Assembly (NCBI RefSeq): GCF_010093535.1
Contig: NW_022985165.1
Coordinates: 961,039-1,025,038 of the forward strand
DNA: 64,000 nt
From: Lindgomyces ingoldianus
Lineage: Eukaryota; Ascomycota; Dothideomycetes; Pleosporales; Lindgomycetaceae
Direction: 5' to 3'
Shown here in pieces: positions 10,818 through 23,196 of the stretch. The notes beneath the pieces are model-generated. The model had not been told where the DNA came from. It saw nothing but the letters and a program-made list of their open reading frames with translations, and made no database searches. Position numbers and translations under genes: made by a program. Position 1 is the first letter of the stretch. Each line of letters starts with the position of its first letter.

Positions 10818-11899
10818 TCAGCTGTTCAGCTCTCTCAGCTTTGACCTCATGATATGGATTATCCGCGAGTGCTCGCCCTTTAACCAAGTGGTTAGGTGTT
10901 TATATAATCTATCGACGCTGTCCGGGTTCGATTGATCGTCATGATAAGTTGAACCAGTTCCATGCATGGTGAATTGATCAATTAAAAGGCCTGCTCTTCT
11001 CATCTCACCTAACAATAACTGAATCTTCAAGGCCGCCTGGACGCGTTCGTCGTCTACGTTGAATGATCCAACGGCTATGCATGCTGGTGTAACTGAGTTT
11101 GGTATTGCAGTCAGGGCGCGCGAAGCAGCAACCTGCATGCATATGGCCGCTTGGTGGTACCACGACAGTATTTTGGAAATAATTGAAGCCTTCACAAACG
11201 TGAGACTGGGGCATGGGGCACAGGAGCAGGCTAGAAGCTTGCTGAGCTGCTCGCTCGCTTCTCGACTAAGGCGCAACACATGATCGAAAGGAACCTCGTC
11301 GGCGGCTAAAGGTGTTCCGAGCGATCGGTCATCGAACAGGGACAACCTTCCTAGCATGTCATAGGCCTTGCGCGAGCAGTCATGATGCGGTAAGATTTGG
11401 TCGACCGCCGGGTGGCTCTTACTAGGCTGGACTGGATGTATCGTAAAGTGAGTGGCGTATGATTCTGGAGTATTCGGAAATAAACTAGTGTTGAATTGGT
11501 CGACGTTAGGCCATTCATTAAAATCCAGAGAGGTAAAGGCTGACAGAGGCAGAGTTGATTGATCGAAGGATCCTTCCAGATCGATCATGTCATCAGCCGT
11601 ATCACAGGCTATGAGCACGTTAGCAATGATAGGGAAAGGTACGCAATGTAGTGAAACTCACCCTCCGTGACATTAACCTGGTCAGTGGATACCTGCACTG
11701 AGCTTGAACGAGGCTTCTGTCGTGGCGGTTTCCCCATCTTGCGCGAAACGCCGTAGACGCACGAAATACCATGGGACACACAGCGCCCACACTCGGGCTG
11801 GCCACGATCACATCGCAGCTTAGCTGCGCCACATTCGTCACAACTCGTCCGCAGTTTCGGGCGACCAATTCTCGGTCTTCTCGCATCATCTTCGGGCAT
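10818..11899 (-). CDS. AflR-type Zn2Cys6 cluster regulator
   Basis: Model: complement of 10818-11608 and 11662-11899, 342 residues; the intron is 53 bp (GTGAGT, GCTAAC branch, TAG). The binuclear zinc cluster is perfect: Cys20-x2-Cys23-x6-Cys30-x6-Cys37-x2-Cys40-x6-Cys47, followed by the basic linker SRKMGKPPR typical of the AflR group. The C-terminal half matches the aflatoxin-regulatory domain pattern, for example SIISKILSWYHQAAICMQVA and VQAALKIQLLLGEMRRAGL. It is expected to act in the nucleus and switch on the cluster. It is head-to-head with the PKS across a 1.09-kb shared promoter. AflR-family proteins bind TCG(N5)CGA-like sites; whether this one does is untested. Confidence 0.93.
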
Positions 11900-12990
11900 C
11901 TTCGGGGAAAGTGTTGTGCTGCAGAATCAGGGCGTTGTCCTACAGACAATTATATACATTCCATACAGGCTTCAACACGAACATCAGCCCGTGGGATTCG
12001 CACATACAGGATTTGTGCATACAGGATTCGCACGTACGGGGCCCGCAGGATTGTCAATGCGCTGAGATGATAACTACACCTGCCCAGATAGTCGACGGGA
12101 GGAAACCAGAGTTTCATGGAGTAAGCCACCCTGCAAGCCACACAGTCTGATATGTCAGCCAAGTCTTTCCCGTGAAGGTGTCTGAAAAGTTGCTATTGGC
12201 AGGGCGAGATATTTGCTAGAACCACAACCGTAGCGATCCTATAGCTACGCTGTACTATGGAGACTGCACATCTGCAGCTGATTATTAGAATAAACTTAAT
12301 CAATTGACTTGAAAGACAACTTATCTTCTGCTTGCTTTGTGTTTTAGGCTAAACTGTTATTCACGTCGTAAACGCAGGACGACGCATGACGACAGTGCAA
12401 AGGCCCGGCCCGGACCCCTCCCTTGCGCCACGCCGAACCCATTGTTAGCCAATCGGGCACTATCTCGCGGGCTATCAGAAGAACTCGCTGTCTGGGTGCC
12501 GAACTTCCAGCGTCCGGGAAATCGTCCATGCCCCCTTGCGCGGGTCGCTAGCGCCAACACTCACTTCAGGGGCCGCTTGAGCCTTTAAGAGGCCCTTCCA
12601 AAAAAAATTACCCCCACGAAAGAGTCAGCGAAACGATCCGTATAGCGGGGGAGCTGAGAAGCGTTTTGGCGATACTGTTGTTTTCGGTTCATAGGGGATG
12701 CTAGAGACCTAGTCGGGATGGGTATTGCCCGAAGGCAATCACAGAGGCAGAGGACCATGTCCCGAGCCTTAAGGTACGGGTGTTAAACACTCAGTTGAGC
12801 GGGATGTAGCAAAAACATAATTGGATATACCGCTTATTATCTAATAAGACAAGTTTCCTGGGCGTTCACCTCGAGTAACAAAAAGGCAACCGATAGTTTA
12901 GACGACAGCCAACCCGAGTTTCACGAAGCAGATATCTAGACCACCTCAAGTTCCACCAGAGCCCTCGATTCAACATCACAAAGTCCAATC
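11900..12990. promoter_or_regulatory. Divergent promoter, regulator / PKS
   Basis: This 1.09-kb region has no convincing gene. It contains three tandem 15-bp repeats (11995-12039) on the regulator side, a CCCGAGCC box at 12761-12768 on the PKS side, and a small inverted repeat ATTGCC-CGAA-GGCAAT at 12724-12739. The CCCGAGCC box matches the boxes between the methyltransferase and P450 genes. Confidence 0.5.
11995..12039. repeat. Three tandem 15-bp repeats in regulator promoter
   Basis: Three adjacent units of 15 bp, consensus GATTCGCACATACAG, at 11995, 12010 and 12025, differ at a few positions. They lie 96-140 bp upstream of the AflR-type gene's ATG. Confidence 0.8.
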
Positions 12991-15900
12991 ATGGCAGAAT
13001 CTCTGAAGCTGTATCTCTTTGGTGACCAGACTTATGACATACAACCCCGGTTGAAGGAGCTGCTACAGCACCGCGACAATCCAATTCTGGAAGCTTTCCT
13101 TGAGAAGACCTACGATGCAGTCCGCGTGGAGATGTGTAAACTTCCTCAAGACATCAAGGAAGATCTCCCTCGATTCACCTCCATCGAAGACCTCGTGCTC
13201 TGGAGCAGGAGTGGCAAGCGATATGTACCGCTCGATATGGCTGTAACATGCATGTATCATCTCGGAGCTTTCGTCATGTAAGTGCAATCTCCTCTATCAG
13301 TAAGATATGAGATACTAGCTAATTATTGTATAGTCAAGGAGACAATTGGTTCCCTACTGTAAACACATCAAGGGTGGTTGGTATCTGTACTGGAACGCTT
13401 GCTGCAGCTGTCCTGAGTTGCAGCTGTAACATGCTGGACTTTCTTTCCCTATCTGTCGATGCGGTAACTGTAGCCTTCAGAACTGGGCTAGTTGTAACTG
13501 AAGCCGCCAATCGAGTTTCAGTTGGTCACGAATCGGACCAAAATTGGTCAATTATTCTACCAGATGCAGCGACGGTGGACTTTGTTCGCAAATTCTGCGA
13601 ACAAAGTGTAAGTTGCCTCATACATGCACTTGTAAGGATCGCACCCACTGACTTTCTTTAGACACTCCCAATGACAAGCAAACCATATATCAGTGCCTAT
13701 GCGCCAAACTGGATTACTGTGAGCGGACCGCCATCATCGATTCAACTCCTCATCAAGTCGAGCGATTTCCGAAATGCTAGATACAAGAACATTCCCATAT
13801 TCGGACCATATCACGCCCCGCATGTACACAGTGAATACGATGTCACAGAGATTGTCAAAGATGTTTCTACTGAGAAAGGTGATATGTGTGAGCAGATTCC
13901 AGTGTTGTCGGGTAGCAAGCCTGAAGAAAGGCACAATTTTGCGACACTATTGGAAGATGCGGTCAGGGAGATTCTATTGAGACCTGTTCAATGGAGTGGT
14001 ATTCTCCAAGGGATCCAGTCCTGGATCTACCAGGCTGATTCGAAGTCCTTCTCTGTCGTTCCTATTGCTACTACAGCCGACCAACTCGTCTACGCCGAGC
14101 TTCGGCAAACAACGTTGCGTTCATTGCTGCTGCCTACGCAGGTCCAAAGTAAACGGGCTCCAGAATCTACCACTGCTTCCTCGAATCTAAGGACGCCCAA
14201 GCTCGCCATTATCGGTATGTCTGGGCGGTTTCCTGGGGCAAAAGACGTTGATGCCTTCTGGGACCTTCTGTACCTGGGTTTGGATGTCCATAAGCCTGCT
14301 CCCGCCCTCCACTGGGATGTCAAAACGCATGTTGACCCAACTGGAGCCCGCAAAAACACGAGTGCAACACCATTCGGCTGCTGGCTTGATGACCCAGCTG
14401 AGTTTGACGCCCGCTTCTTCAACATCTCTCCAAGAGAGGCACCCCAAATCGATCCCGCCCAGAGGCTCGCATTAATGACAGCATATGAGGCAATCGAACA
14501 GGCTGGGCTTGTTCCTGATGCCACGCCCTCTACCAGACGTGATCGTGTTGGGGTCTTCTATGGAGTCACGAGCAACGACTGGATGGAGACGAACAGCGCC
14601 CAAAATATCGATACATACTTTATTCCCGGAGGAAATCGAGCATTTATTCCAGGTCGAATCAACTACTGTTTCAAATTCAGCGGTCCTAGCTATGCGGTCG
14701 ATACGGCATGTTCGTCAAGCCTTGCTGGTATTCACCTAGCATGCAATTCACTATGGCGCGGGGACATTGACACAGCCATTGCAGGGGGAACCAATGTTCT
14801 AACAAACCCTGATTTTACTGCGGGGCTTGATCGCGGCCATTTCCTTTCACGAACGGGCAATTGCAAAACTTTCGACGATAGTGCTGATGGATATTGTCGA
14901 GGAGAAGGCATTGGAACAGTTATTATCAAGCGTCTTGAAGACGCTCTAATGGACAATGACCCAATTTTGGGGATCATCTTAGGTGCAAACACAAATCATT
15001 CAGCCGAGTCGGAATCTATAACACGGCCGCACGTTGGGGCTCAGCGGGAAATATTTAGCAAGATTCTAAACCAGGGTGGAGTGGATCCCTACACGGTGGG
15101 ATACGTTGAGATGCACGGAACGTAAGATATTCCTTCCCTTCATGATCATTGCAAATGTCCATTGACGCATTAATAACCAAATATAGAGGAACTCAAGCTG
15201 GTGACGCAGGGGAAATGTCCAGCGTTCTTGACACGTTCGCTCCATCATTGTCTGAAGTCGAAAAGGGTAGAAAGACAGACCAGCAACTCTACCTTGGCTC
15301 AGCAAAAGCCAATATCGGCCACGGTGAAGCTGCTTCGGGGGTCTCAAGTCTCATTAAAGTGTTGCTTATGATGCAAAGGAACACCATAGTGCCGCACTGC
15401 GGGATCAAAACAAGGTTGAATCAGAGGTTTCCACCCGATCTTTCCGACCGCAACGTCAAAATTGCACAAAAGCCTGTTCCTTGGGAGCGTAATGCGGATC
15501 CTTACAAGCCGAGGAGGGTTTTCGTGAATAACTTCAGCGCCGCTGGTGGGAATTCCGCTCTCTTGATCGAAGATGCACCAGTCGCGCAGGAACTTTCCGA
15601 CAGCCCCAAAGACCCCCGCACCCACCAGCTGGTAGCGATATCTGCCAAGAACGGAGTCTCACTACAAGGGAATTTGAATTCCATGCTTAGATTCATGGAG
15701 CAGTGTCCGAGTGTTTCCCTAGGTCAGCTATCATACACCACGACAGCACGCCGCATCCACCATCCGCATCGCGTCATGCTGTCTGCGTCTACAACCGAGA
15801 ATCTCCGTACTCAAATTCAAGCGGCACTTAGAGATAACAAAGGTGTAAACAGACCGAAAAGCACCCCAAAGATCCTCTTCGCTTTCACAGGCCAGGGAGC

Positions 15901-18900
15901 CCTATATCCAGGCATGGGGAGAGAGTTGTTCGAGCACTTCTCCATCTTCCGGGCTGAGATTCATCGCTTGAATCACATTGGGCAGAGCCTCGGCTTTGAG
16001 TCTATACTGCCTGTCATTGAATCCACAGAACGAGACTTTACTAATTTCTCACCTATCGTGGTTCACCTAGCAAGTGTGTGCCTACAGATTGCAATGTACA
16101 AAACGCTGTCGTCCTGGAATATCACACCCATTGCTGTTGTCGGTCACAGTCTAGGCGAGTATGCCGCTCTAAATGTTGCAAGCGTACTCTCCGACGCTGA
16201 TACCCTCTATCTCGTCGGCAAGCGGGCGACGTTGCTGCAAGAAAAGTGCACCCGTGACACGCACGCCATGCTTGTGGTTAAAGGGTCAGTGAGCGACATC
16301 ACGAAGCTGCTGAAAGACGCCAAGCTTCAGATAGCATGCATCAACTCCCCAATCGAAACCGTCCTGGCAGGCTCAAACCAAGAGATTTCCGATATCAAAC
16401 GCTTACTTTCTGACACTGGCCTGGACTCTACGATACTTAAAATCCCATATGCGTTTCATTCCTCTCAGATGGACCCCATCCTGCCAGACCTTAAGACCGT
16501 CGCGAGTGCGGTCACGTTCCATACGCCTAGAATCCCTGTTTTATGTCCCCTTGATGGTGGTGTGGTTAACGATATCGGGAAATTCAACGCAGAGTATCTA
16601 GTAAGGCACTGCCGTGAACCCGTCAACATGTTAGGGGCATTACTAGACGCGCAGAATGGAAATGTAATTACGGATCAAACGACTATACTAGAGATTGGTC
16701 CACACCCGGCAGTTTCGAGCATGATCAAAGCCACCCTAGGATCACAGATGACAACACTGGCTACTTCACAGTGCGGAAGGAAAATCTGGCCGGTATTGGG
16801 ATCGACATTGGGATCCCTTTATATGGCGGGAGCAGATATACGCTGGGCTGAATATCATCGCGACTTTGAGGCTTCGCGCAAGGTTCTCTCTCTGCCGGCA
16901 TATTCCTGGGACACGAAGCACTACTGGATCCAGTATGTGAATGACTGGTCATTGCGCAAAGGAGATCCCCCTCTAACTATAGCAAACACCCCGAAGCTTG
17001 AGAGTACGACCATCCATCGCATTGTTGAAGAGTCGGGAGACTCTACTAAGACCCATATAATCGTCGAAGCAGACATCGCGCGCAAGGACCTGAGCCCATT
17101 AGTGCAAGGCCATGAGGTAGACGGCATCCCGCTCTGTACTCCCTCGGTATACGCAGACATCACGTTGACCCTAGGAAACTACCTTCTTCAGCGGTATCGC
17201 CCCAATCAAGACGAGAACCTAGTCGACATAACGAAGATGACCATCTCCAAAGCTCTCATCTTGAGGGCTGGGGCCACCCAGCAGCTTCTACAGGCACACA
17301 CCGAAGTAGATTGGGAGTCTCAGGCCGCAGCCATCAAGTTTATGTCTTTCGACGTAAGTAAATCCTAGAAATATATACATACAGGGCACTAATTTGACGC
17401 AGAGCAAACATAATTTACAAGAGCATGCACGTTGCGTTGTACAATTCAAAGAGAGTGGCCTTCAGCAGGTGCTCCAGGCAGATGTACCCAATCTGAAAAA
17501 GAAATTGGGTGCTCTTCGGGCTGGAATCCCGACTGGAACCACCGCACGTTTCAACCGGCCTATGGTGTATCGCGCCATAAGACCGTTGGCACGGTTCCAT
17601 GACGACTACCGAGCCATTGACGAGATTATCCTTAATAGTAACACACTGGAGGCAACTAGTCGTCTCAGTTTTGGCAGCGTTAAGCGTGGCGGAGCATTCC
17701 ACACCCACCCAGCGATCATTGATGCTTTGACTCAATCTTGCGGCTTCACTATGAACTGCAATGACTTCTCTGACCTTGATGTGGAAGTTTTCATGAACCA
17801 CGGATGGGGCTCATTCCAGATCTTTGAACCCCTCGACTTTGATAAGGAATACGTTACTTATACTCGTATGGAACAAGGTCCAGATAAACTGTGGCTTGGA
17901 GATGTTGTTATTCTCAACGATGATAGAGTTGTTGCGTCTTTTGGGCAAATTGCGGTTCGTAGATTGCATTCCAAGATCTTACTCACGCTTGCTAATTCAA
18001 CACCAGATTCAAGGCGTGCCTCGCCGGGTTTTGAAGGTAATTCTATCAATCGAGAGTGGGAACAGATCACAGAAGCAGCAGCCTGTGCAACAGAAACAGG
18101 CTTTCCTATCAGCTTCAGCGTCCACCACGCATATAATTCCACCAGCCGTCACAACAGAAAACAGCCCTTCAAGGCTCATGAAAGCTCTTTCTATAATATC
18201 AGAAGAGAGTGGGCTTGCTGTAGACGACTTGACTGATAGCACGGTCTTCGCCGACGTCGGTGTCGACTCCCTCCTGGGACTGACTATCTCCTCCCGATTC
18301 AAGGAAGAACTCGATATCGATCTCGACTTCAATGCCCTCTTTTACGAGCATCCAACAGTCAGAGACCTCAAAGTAGCGCTGGGAAACCCCAGTGCTAGCA
18401 CAACTGGAGTATCGACACCGCGATGGGGTGACACTAATCCAAACACCGCCACAGTTACCGGCATGACCACTCCTGCTACGAGCGAGCATTCTACCATGTC
18501 TCAACATGATTTCCATCGTGCTCTCCAAATCGTTTCAGAAGAGAGCGGTCTCGCAGTAGAGGAGCTTACGGACGAGACGAATTTTGCTGACGCCGGAGTC
18601 GACTCGCTGCTGTCGCTTGTGGTCGCAAGCCGATTCCGGGATGAGCTCGAGATTGATATGCAGCACGAGGCCCTCTTTCTGGAATGCCCGACTGTGGCCG
18701 ACCTCAAACGCTTGTTGGTGGGAGAGAAAGATATTAGGAACATCGAGCCTCTCCCTGAGAGCAACGAGTTCCCCATCTCAGTTCCCAATGAAATGAAGCC
18801 TGTCACCACTGCGATGCAGACGGCCAAGATGAACGGCGCGGCGAAACACACCCAGAGCGAGAGAGCCGTGCTCACAGCCCGTAAGCAAGCAGTGGATGAG

Positions 18901-20094
18901 TATATTCACACCTACACGACCGGATTCACTTGCCCGGCCCCTTATCTGGCCTCAACGGCACCGAGTGAGGATAAAAAGGTAGTGTTAGTCACGGGCGGGA
19001 CAGGAAGCTTGGGAGGCCACTTGGTCTATCATCTCGCCCAGCTATCTAATGTGAAGACAGTTGTTTGCCTCAACCGGGAGAACAAAGCAGATCCTTTTGA
19101 TCGCCAATACAAGGCCATGCGCAGCAAAGGTATCCGATTTCCCGAAAATCTCAAGCCTAAGTTGCGCGTATTCCAGACAGACACGTCAAAGGGTATGCTT
19201 GGGCTCTCCAAGGATCAGTACGCAACGCTCGTTGGTTCAGTCACTCACCTCATCCACAATGCGTGGCCCATGAGCGCCAAACGTCCGTTGGCTGGATTCG
19301 AGTCGCAATTTCAGACTATGCGCAATCTGATCGAGTTCGCATCCAAGGCTGCCTCCCGTGGCCCAGAGAGCTTCAAGTTCACTTTCCAGATGGTGTCTTC
19401 TATTGGGGTTGTCGGTCATTACGGTCTTGGCAATAGCGAGAAGGTGACAAAGGTGCCTGAAGAGCGCGTCGACATCGACTCTGTCCTGCCAAATGGATAC
19501 GGAGATGCCAAGTGGGGCTGCGAGAGAATGCTCGACGAGACGTTACACAAGCATCCGGACCGGTTTCGTACAATGGCGGTCCGTTTAGGGCAAATTGCAG
19601 GATCTAAGACCAGCGGGTATTGGAATCCAATGGAGCATTTTGGATTCCTGATCAAGTCTTCGCAGACATTGAGAGCCTTGCCGGACTCGAGCGGCACAGC
19701 CTACTGGACGCCGGTCAATGATGTTGCCGCCACGTTATCGGACCTAGCACTCTCCAGTTGCAACCCCTATCCGATCTACCACGTCGAGAACCCAGTCGGC
19801 CAGCCTTGGAGCGAACTAAATGCCATATTATCAGATGCGTTAGGTATCCCAAGCTTGATTCCCTTTGAAGAGTGGGTAGAACGTGTGCGAGCTGCACCTC
19901 AGCACAACAACCCCGCCGCTACTCTACTGGAGTTCTTGGATAGTAACTACTTGCGCATGTCTTGCGGCGGACTCGTATTGGATGTCAAGAAGGCTCTTGA
20001 GCATTCAGAGAGTCTTACTACCGTAGGGGCTGTGAGTGAGGAGGTGGTGAGGAAGTACATTCACATTTGGAAGGAGATTGGATTCCTGAATTAG
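12991..20094 (+). CDS. Non-reducing polyketide synthase, SAT-KS-AT-PT-ACP-ACP-R
   Basis: Six exons: 12991-13277, 13334-13607, 13662-15121, 15187-17353, 17403-17954, 18007-20094; 2275 residues, all joins in frame. SAT has GICTG (Cys114) and PYHAPHVH. KS has Cys537 in DTACSSS, His672 in MHGTGTQ and His719 in ANIGHGE. AT has Ser995 in GHSLGEY. The product-template domain has His1316 and Asp1503. Two near-duplicate ACPs carry the phosphopantetheine Ser at 1668 and 1780 (GVDSLL). The C-terminus is not a thioesterase but an NAD(P)H reductase domain: TGGTGSLGG at 1909-1917 and Y2078-x3-K2082. No methyltransferase domain is present. The enzyme should build an unmethylated aromatic polyketide and release it as an aldehyde, as fusarubin-type synthases do. 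The chain length cannot be read from the sequence. It is the core of the cluster. Confidence 0.96.
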
Positions 20095-20976
20095 CAAGAC
20101 TTTGCCGAATGGTAGCACATGAAAGGAATTAGTTATGTTATGGATATATAATATAGTCATTTGGGAATTATGTTCGAACAGATTGCCGACAGAATCATCA
20201 CTGTTAAATAGCCAAGCCAGCCCTTAAATTCATTCACTACCTTCTTGTCCCCGCTGTATATTCCCCCATATGCTTGCGTGGAAAGCTGTAACATCTCGAG
20301 TAAGATCCACTTAAGCCACGATTTCTGCGCAAAAGTCTTTCAGGTACCAGGCTAGCTAGCTAGAATCAGCGGGTGAGCAGGAGCTGGGTAGGAGATGGGC
20401 TGCTAGCTTCGGCAACTAATTCCTTGCGAATACTAACTATACCCAACCTCTTCAAAGTCCAAGTGTACCTAAAAAATTGAAGCCTGACAAACCGAGCTGC
20501 CTCTACTGCATCAACATCACTCCTTGATGTAACGGAGTTAGGGACGATTCTCAGAACGCTTTCGGCATCCAGAGTCAGCAGCAGCGCACCACTAAGGTTT
20601 AACAAACATGAGGCGTCCACTTCTCCTAATTCGTATTCCTCATGCAATCTGCTGAGGTGACTACGGCAGAATTAATCAGAACAATCTGCCGCCAGAAGCA
20701 CTGCGTAATGGCACTTGCCCTAGCTCATTTAACAAGAGAACTAGTTAATAAACTTATAACTTGCTTGAGCAGAAAGATTTTGTATAAGATATATAAAATA
20801 AGAACATAAAATTTTAAGCTAGGTAACGTTATGCATCGAATTTTTATAACTTAGTACTATAAAGCTTGTGAAGTTAAAGCTTTAAGGTAAAGGCAATTAT
20901 TAAAAGCAATAGCTTAATAATCAATAAATAGCCTTTCTTAGAATCTAAATAGAGCGCGTTCCTAGAGGAATTTACC
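20095..20976. other. Intergenic, AT-rich on its right side
   Basis: No gene is supported. A 93-codon minus-strand frame at 20366-20647 has no recognisable motif. From about 20700 to 20950 the DNA becomes strongly AT-rich, as is common in mutated repeat DNA. Confidence 0.5.
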
Positions 20977-23196
20977 CTACGTACTAACGTGGGCCCCTTT
21001 TTTAAGCAGCAGCATTACAATCTTCGCGTAGCCTCTGTTTAAGGCGGTGTGGAGTGCGTTGCTACAGTTTCGACCCTGCGCGTTAACGTTGGCCCCTCTA
21101 TATATTAACAACTTTACAATCTGCTCTTGCCCCCTAACTAAAGCTGCTTGGAGTGTGTTGCCGTAGCATCCACCCTGCGCGTTAACGTCGGCGCCTTTAT
21201 CCAGCAACAGCTTTACGATGTTCTCGTGCCCTCTAACTGAAGCCTCTTGGAGTGCGCTGCTCCCCCTTTCACCCTGCGCGTTGATATCGGCGCCATTGTC
21301 GAGCAGTAGCGTCACGATCTGCTCGTGTCCTCTGACAGAAGCTGCTTGGAGTGCGTTGCTGTACTTCCCACCCTGTGCGTTGATATCGGCACCCTTATTG
21401 ACTAGCAGCGCCACAAGCTCCTTGTAGCCTCCAGCTGAAGCTGCCTGGAGTGCGTTGCCGTACTCTCCACCCCTCGCGTTGACGTTGGCGCCCTTGTCGA
21501 GAAGCATCATCACGATCTGTTCGTGCCCTCCAACTGAAGCCACTTGGAGTGCGTTGCCGTGCCTTTCACCCCTCGCGTTGACATCGGCGCCCTTATCAAG
21601 GAGTAGCGTCACAATCTGCTCGTGCCCCCCAGCTGAAGCCGCTTGGAGTGCATTACCGTAGTATCCACCCTGGGCGTTCACGTCCGCACCCTTGTTGACT
21701 AGCAGTGTCACGATCTGCTCATCCCCTCTAAATGAAGCCGCTTGGAGCGCGTTTCCGTTCAATCCACCCTGTGCGTTGACGTCGGCACCCTTGTTAACTA
21801 GCAGTGTCACGATCTGCTCGTGTCCTCCAAATGAAGCTGCCTGGAGTGTGTCGCCATGATATCCACCCTGCGCGTTGACATTGGCGCCTTTATCTAGTAA
21901 CACCTTTACAACCTGTTCTAGGCCTCTAAGTGAAGCCGCTTGGAGTGCGTTGTTGTAATTGCCTCCCTGTGCGTTAACGTCGGCGCCATTGTCAAGCAGC
22001 AGCATCACGATCTGCTCATGGCTCCCAGCTGAAGCCGCTTGGAGTGCATTGCCGTAGTATCCACCCTGCGCGTTGATGTCAGCCCCCTTGCCGAGTAGCA
22101 GCGTCACGATCTGCTTGTAGCCTCCAACGGAGGCTGCCTGGAGTGCGTCTCCGTAGTATCCACCCTGAGCGTTAACGTCGGCACCCTTGTTAACTAGTAG
22201 TGTTACGATCTGCTCGTGTCCTCCAAATGAAGCTGCCTGGAGTGCGTCGCCATAATATCCTCCCTGCGCGTTGACGTTGGCGCCTTTATCCAGCAACAAC
22301 TTCACAATCTGCTCAAGGCCTCGAAGTGAAGCTATTTGGAGTGCGCTGTTGAACTTTCCACCCTGCGCGTTGACATCAGCGCCCCTGTCGAGTAGTAGCG
22401 TCACGATCGGCCCGCGCTTTCTACATAAGGCCAGGTACAGTGCATTTCCGTGCCTCCCACCCTGCGCGTTGATATCGGCGCCTTTATCTAGCAACATCTT
22501 TACGATATTCTCGAACCCTCCAAGTGAAGCCGCCTGGAGTGCGTTGCCGTAGCATCCACCCTGTGCGTTGACGTCGGCGCCCTTGTCAAGCAATAGCTTC
22601 ACGATCTGCTCGGCGCCTCGAATCGAAGCCGCTTGGAGTGCGTTGCCGTAATATCCGCCCTGCGCGCTGACATCGGCGCCCTTGTCAATTAACAGCGTTA
22701 CTATCTGCTCATGCCCTCTAATTGAAGCAGTTTGGAGTGCGTTGCGGAACCTTCCAGCTTGTGCGTTGACATTAGCGCCCTTGTCAAACAGCAGTTTTAC
22801 GATCTGCTGGTGGCCGCCTTCTAAAGCTCCCAGGAGGGCATTGTCATAATATCCGTCCTGCACACTGCTGTCGGTGCTCTTGTCGAGCAGCAGCTTTACT
22901 ATCTCTTTATGCCCCTTCTCTGCCGCCACGCGGAGCGATGCCTGAAAGCAGCCATCTATGGCTTGGTCATCAGCTCTCTCTTCTAGCAATTTTTGGGCCG
23001 TTCCCTCTTGGCCATATTGGGCGGCCCACAATAACGCCGAGCTTCTAAACTGTCGTACGTTGTAACGGTAGAGATAGGTATTTAGCAAACGATAAAGGTG
23101 GCGGTTCGCTTGCACAAAGGCGTTGATATCTCTCTCTAATTCTAGGTTTTCCGATATGCAACAGAGTAATTCATTCGCTAGATCAAGAAGCGGCAT
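20977..23196 (-). CDS. F-box-like / ankyrin-repeat protein, 21 repeats
   Basis: A single-exon gene of 739 residues. The N-terminus (LLDLANELLCCISENLE, then DINAFVQANRHLYRLLN) is the F-box-like start common in fungal ankyrin proteins. It is followed by about 21 ankyrin repeats of 33 residues; the last is partial. Most repeats are close to NALQAASxGGHEQIVTLLL-DKGADVNAQGG, so the gene is a 99-bp tandem array. Such proteins usually bind partner proteins, and F-box members can act in ubiquitin-ligase complexes. ATG 23196 is chosen because the F-box begins there; ATG 23235 would add 13 residues. It sits inside the polyketide cluster, but nothing in its sequence suggests a biosynthetic role. Confidence 0.88.
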   Translation of the reverse strand: MPLLDLANELLCCISENLELERDINAFVQANRHLYRLLNTYLYRYNVRQFRSSALLWAAQYGQEGTAQKLLEERADDQAIDGCFQASLRVAAEKGHKEIVKLLLDKSTDSSVQDGYYDNALLGALEGGHQQIVKLLFDKGANVNAQAGRFRNALQTASIRGHEQIVTLLIDKGADVSAQGGYYGNALQAASIRGAEQIVKLLLDKGADVNAQGGCYGNALQAASLGGFENIVKMLLDKGADINAQGGRHGNALYLALCRKRGPIVTLLLDRGADVNAQGGKFNSALQIASLRGLEQIVKLLLDKGANVNAQGGYYGDALQAASFGGHEQIVTLLVNKGADVNAQGGYYGDALQAASVGGYKQIVTLLLGKGADINAQGGYYGNALQAASAGSHEQIVMLLLDNGADVNAQGGNYNNALQAASLRGLEQVVKVLLDKGANVNAQGGYHGDTLQAASFGGHEQIVTLLVNKGADVNAQGGLNGNALQAASFRGDEQIVTLLVNKGADVNAQGGYYGNALQAASAGGHEQIVTLLLDKGADVNARGERHGNALQVASVGGHEQIVMMLLDKGANVNARGGEYGNALQAASAGGYKELVALLVNKGADINAQGGKYSNALQAASVRGHEQIVTLLLDNGADINAQGERGSSALQEASVRGHENIVKLLLDKGADVNAQGGCYGNTLQAALVRGQEQIVKLLIYRGANVNAQGRNCSNALHTALNRGYAKIVMLLLKKGAHVST

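Noticed and set aside
12337..12588. Open frames in the regulator/PKS promoter
   Set aside because: Overlapping frames in several phases on both strands, no motifs, GC-rich composition only.
20980..22970. Regular 99-bp repeats considered as a satellite or CRISPR-like array
   Set aside because: They are codon-phased ankyrin repeats in one long open frame; there are no unique spacers.
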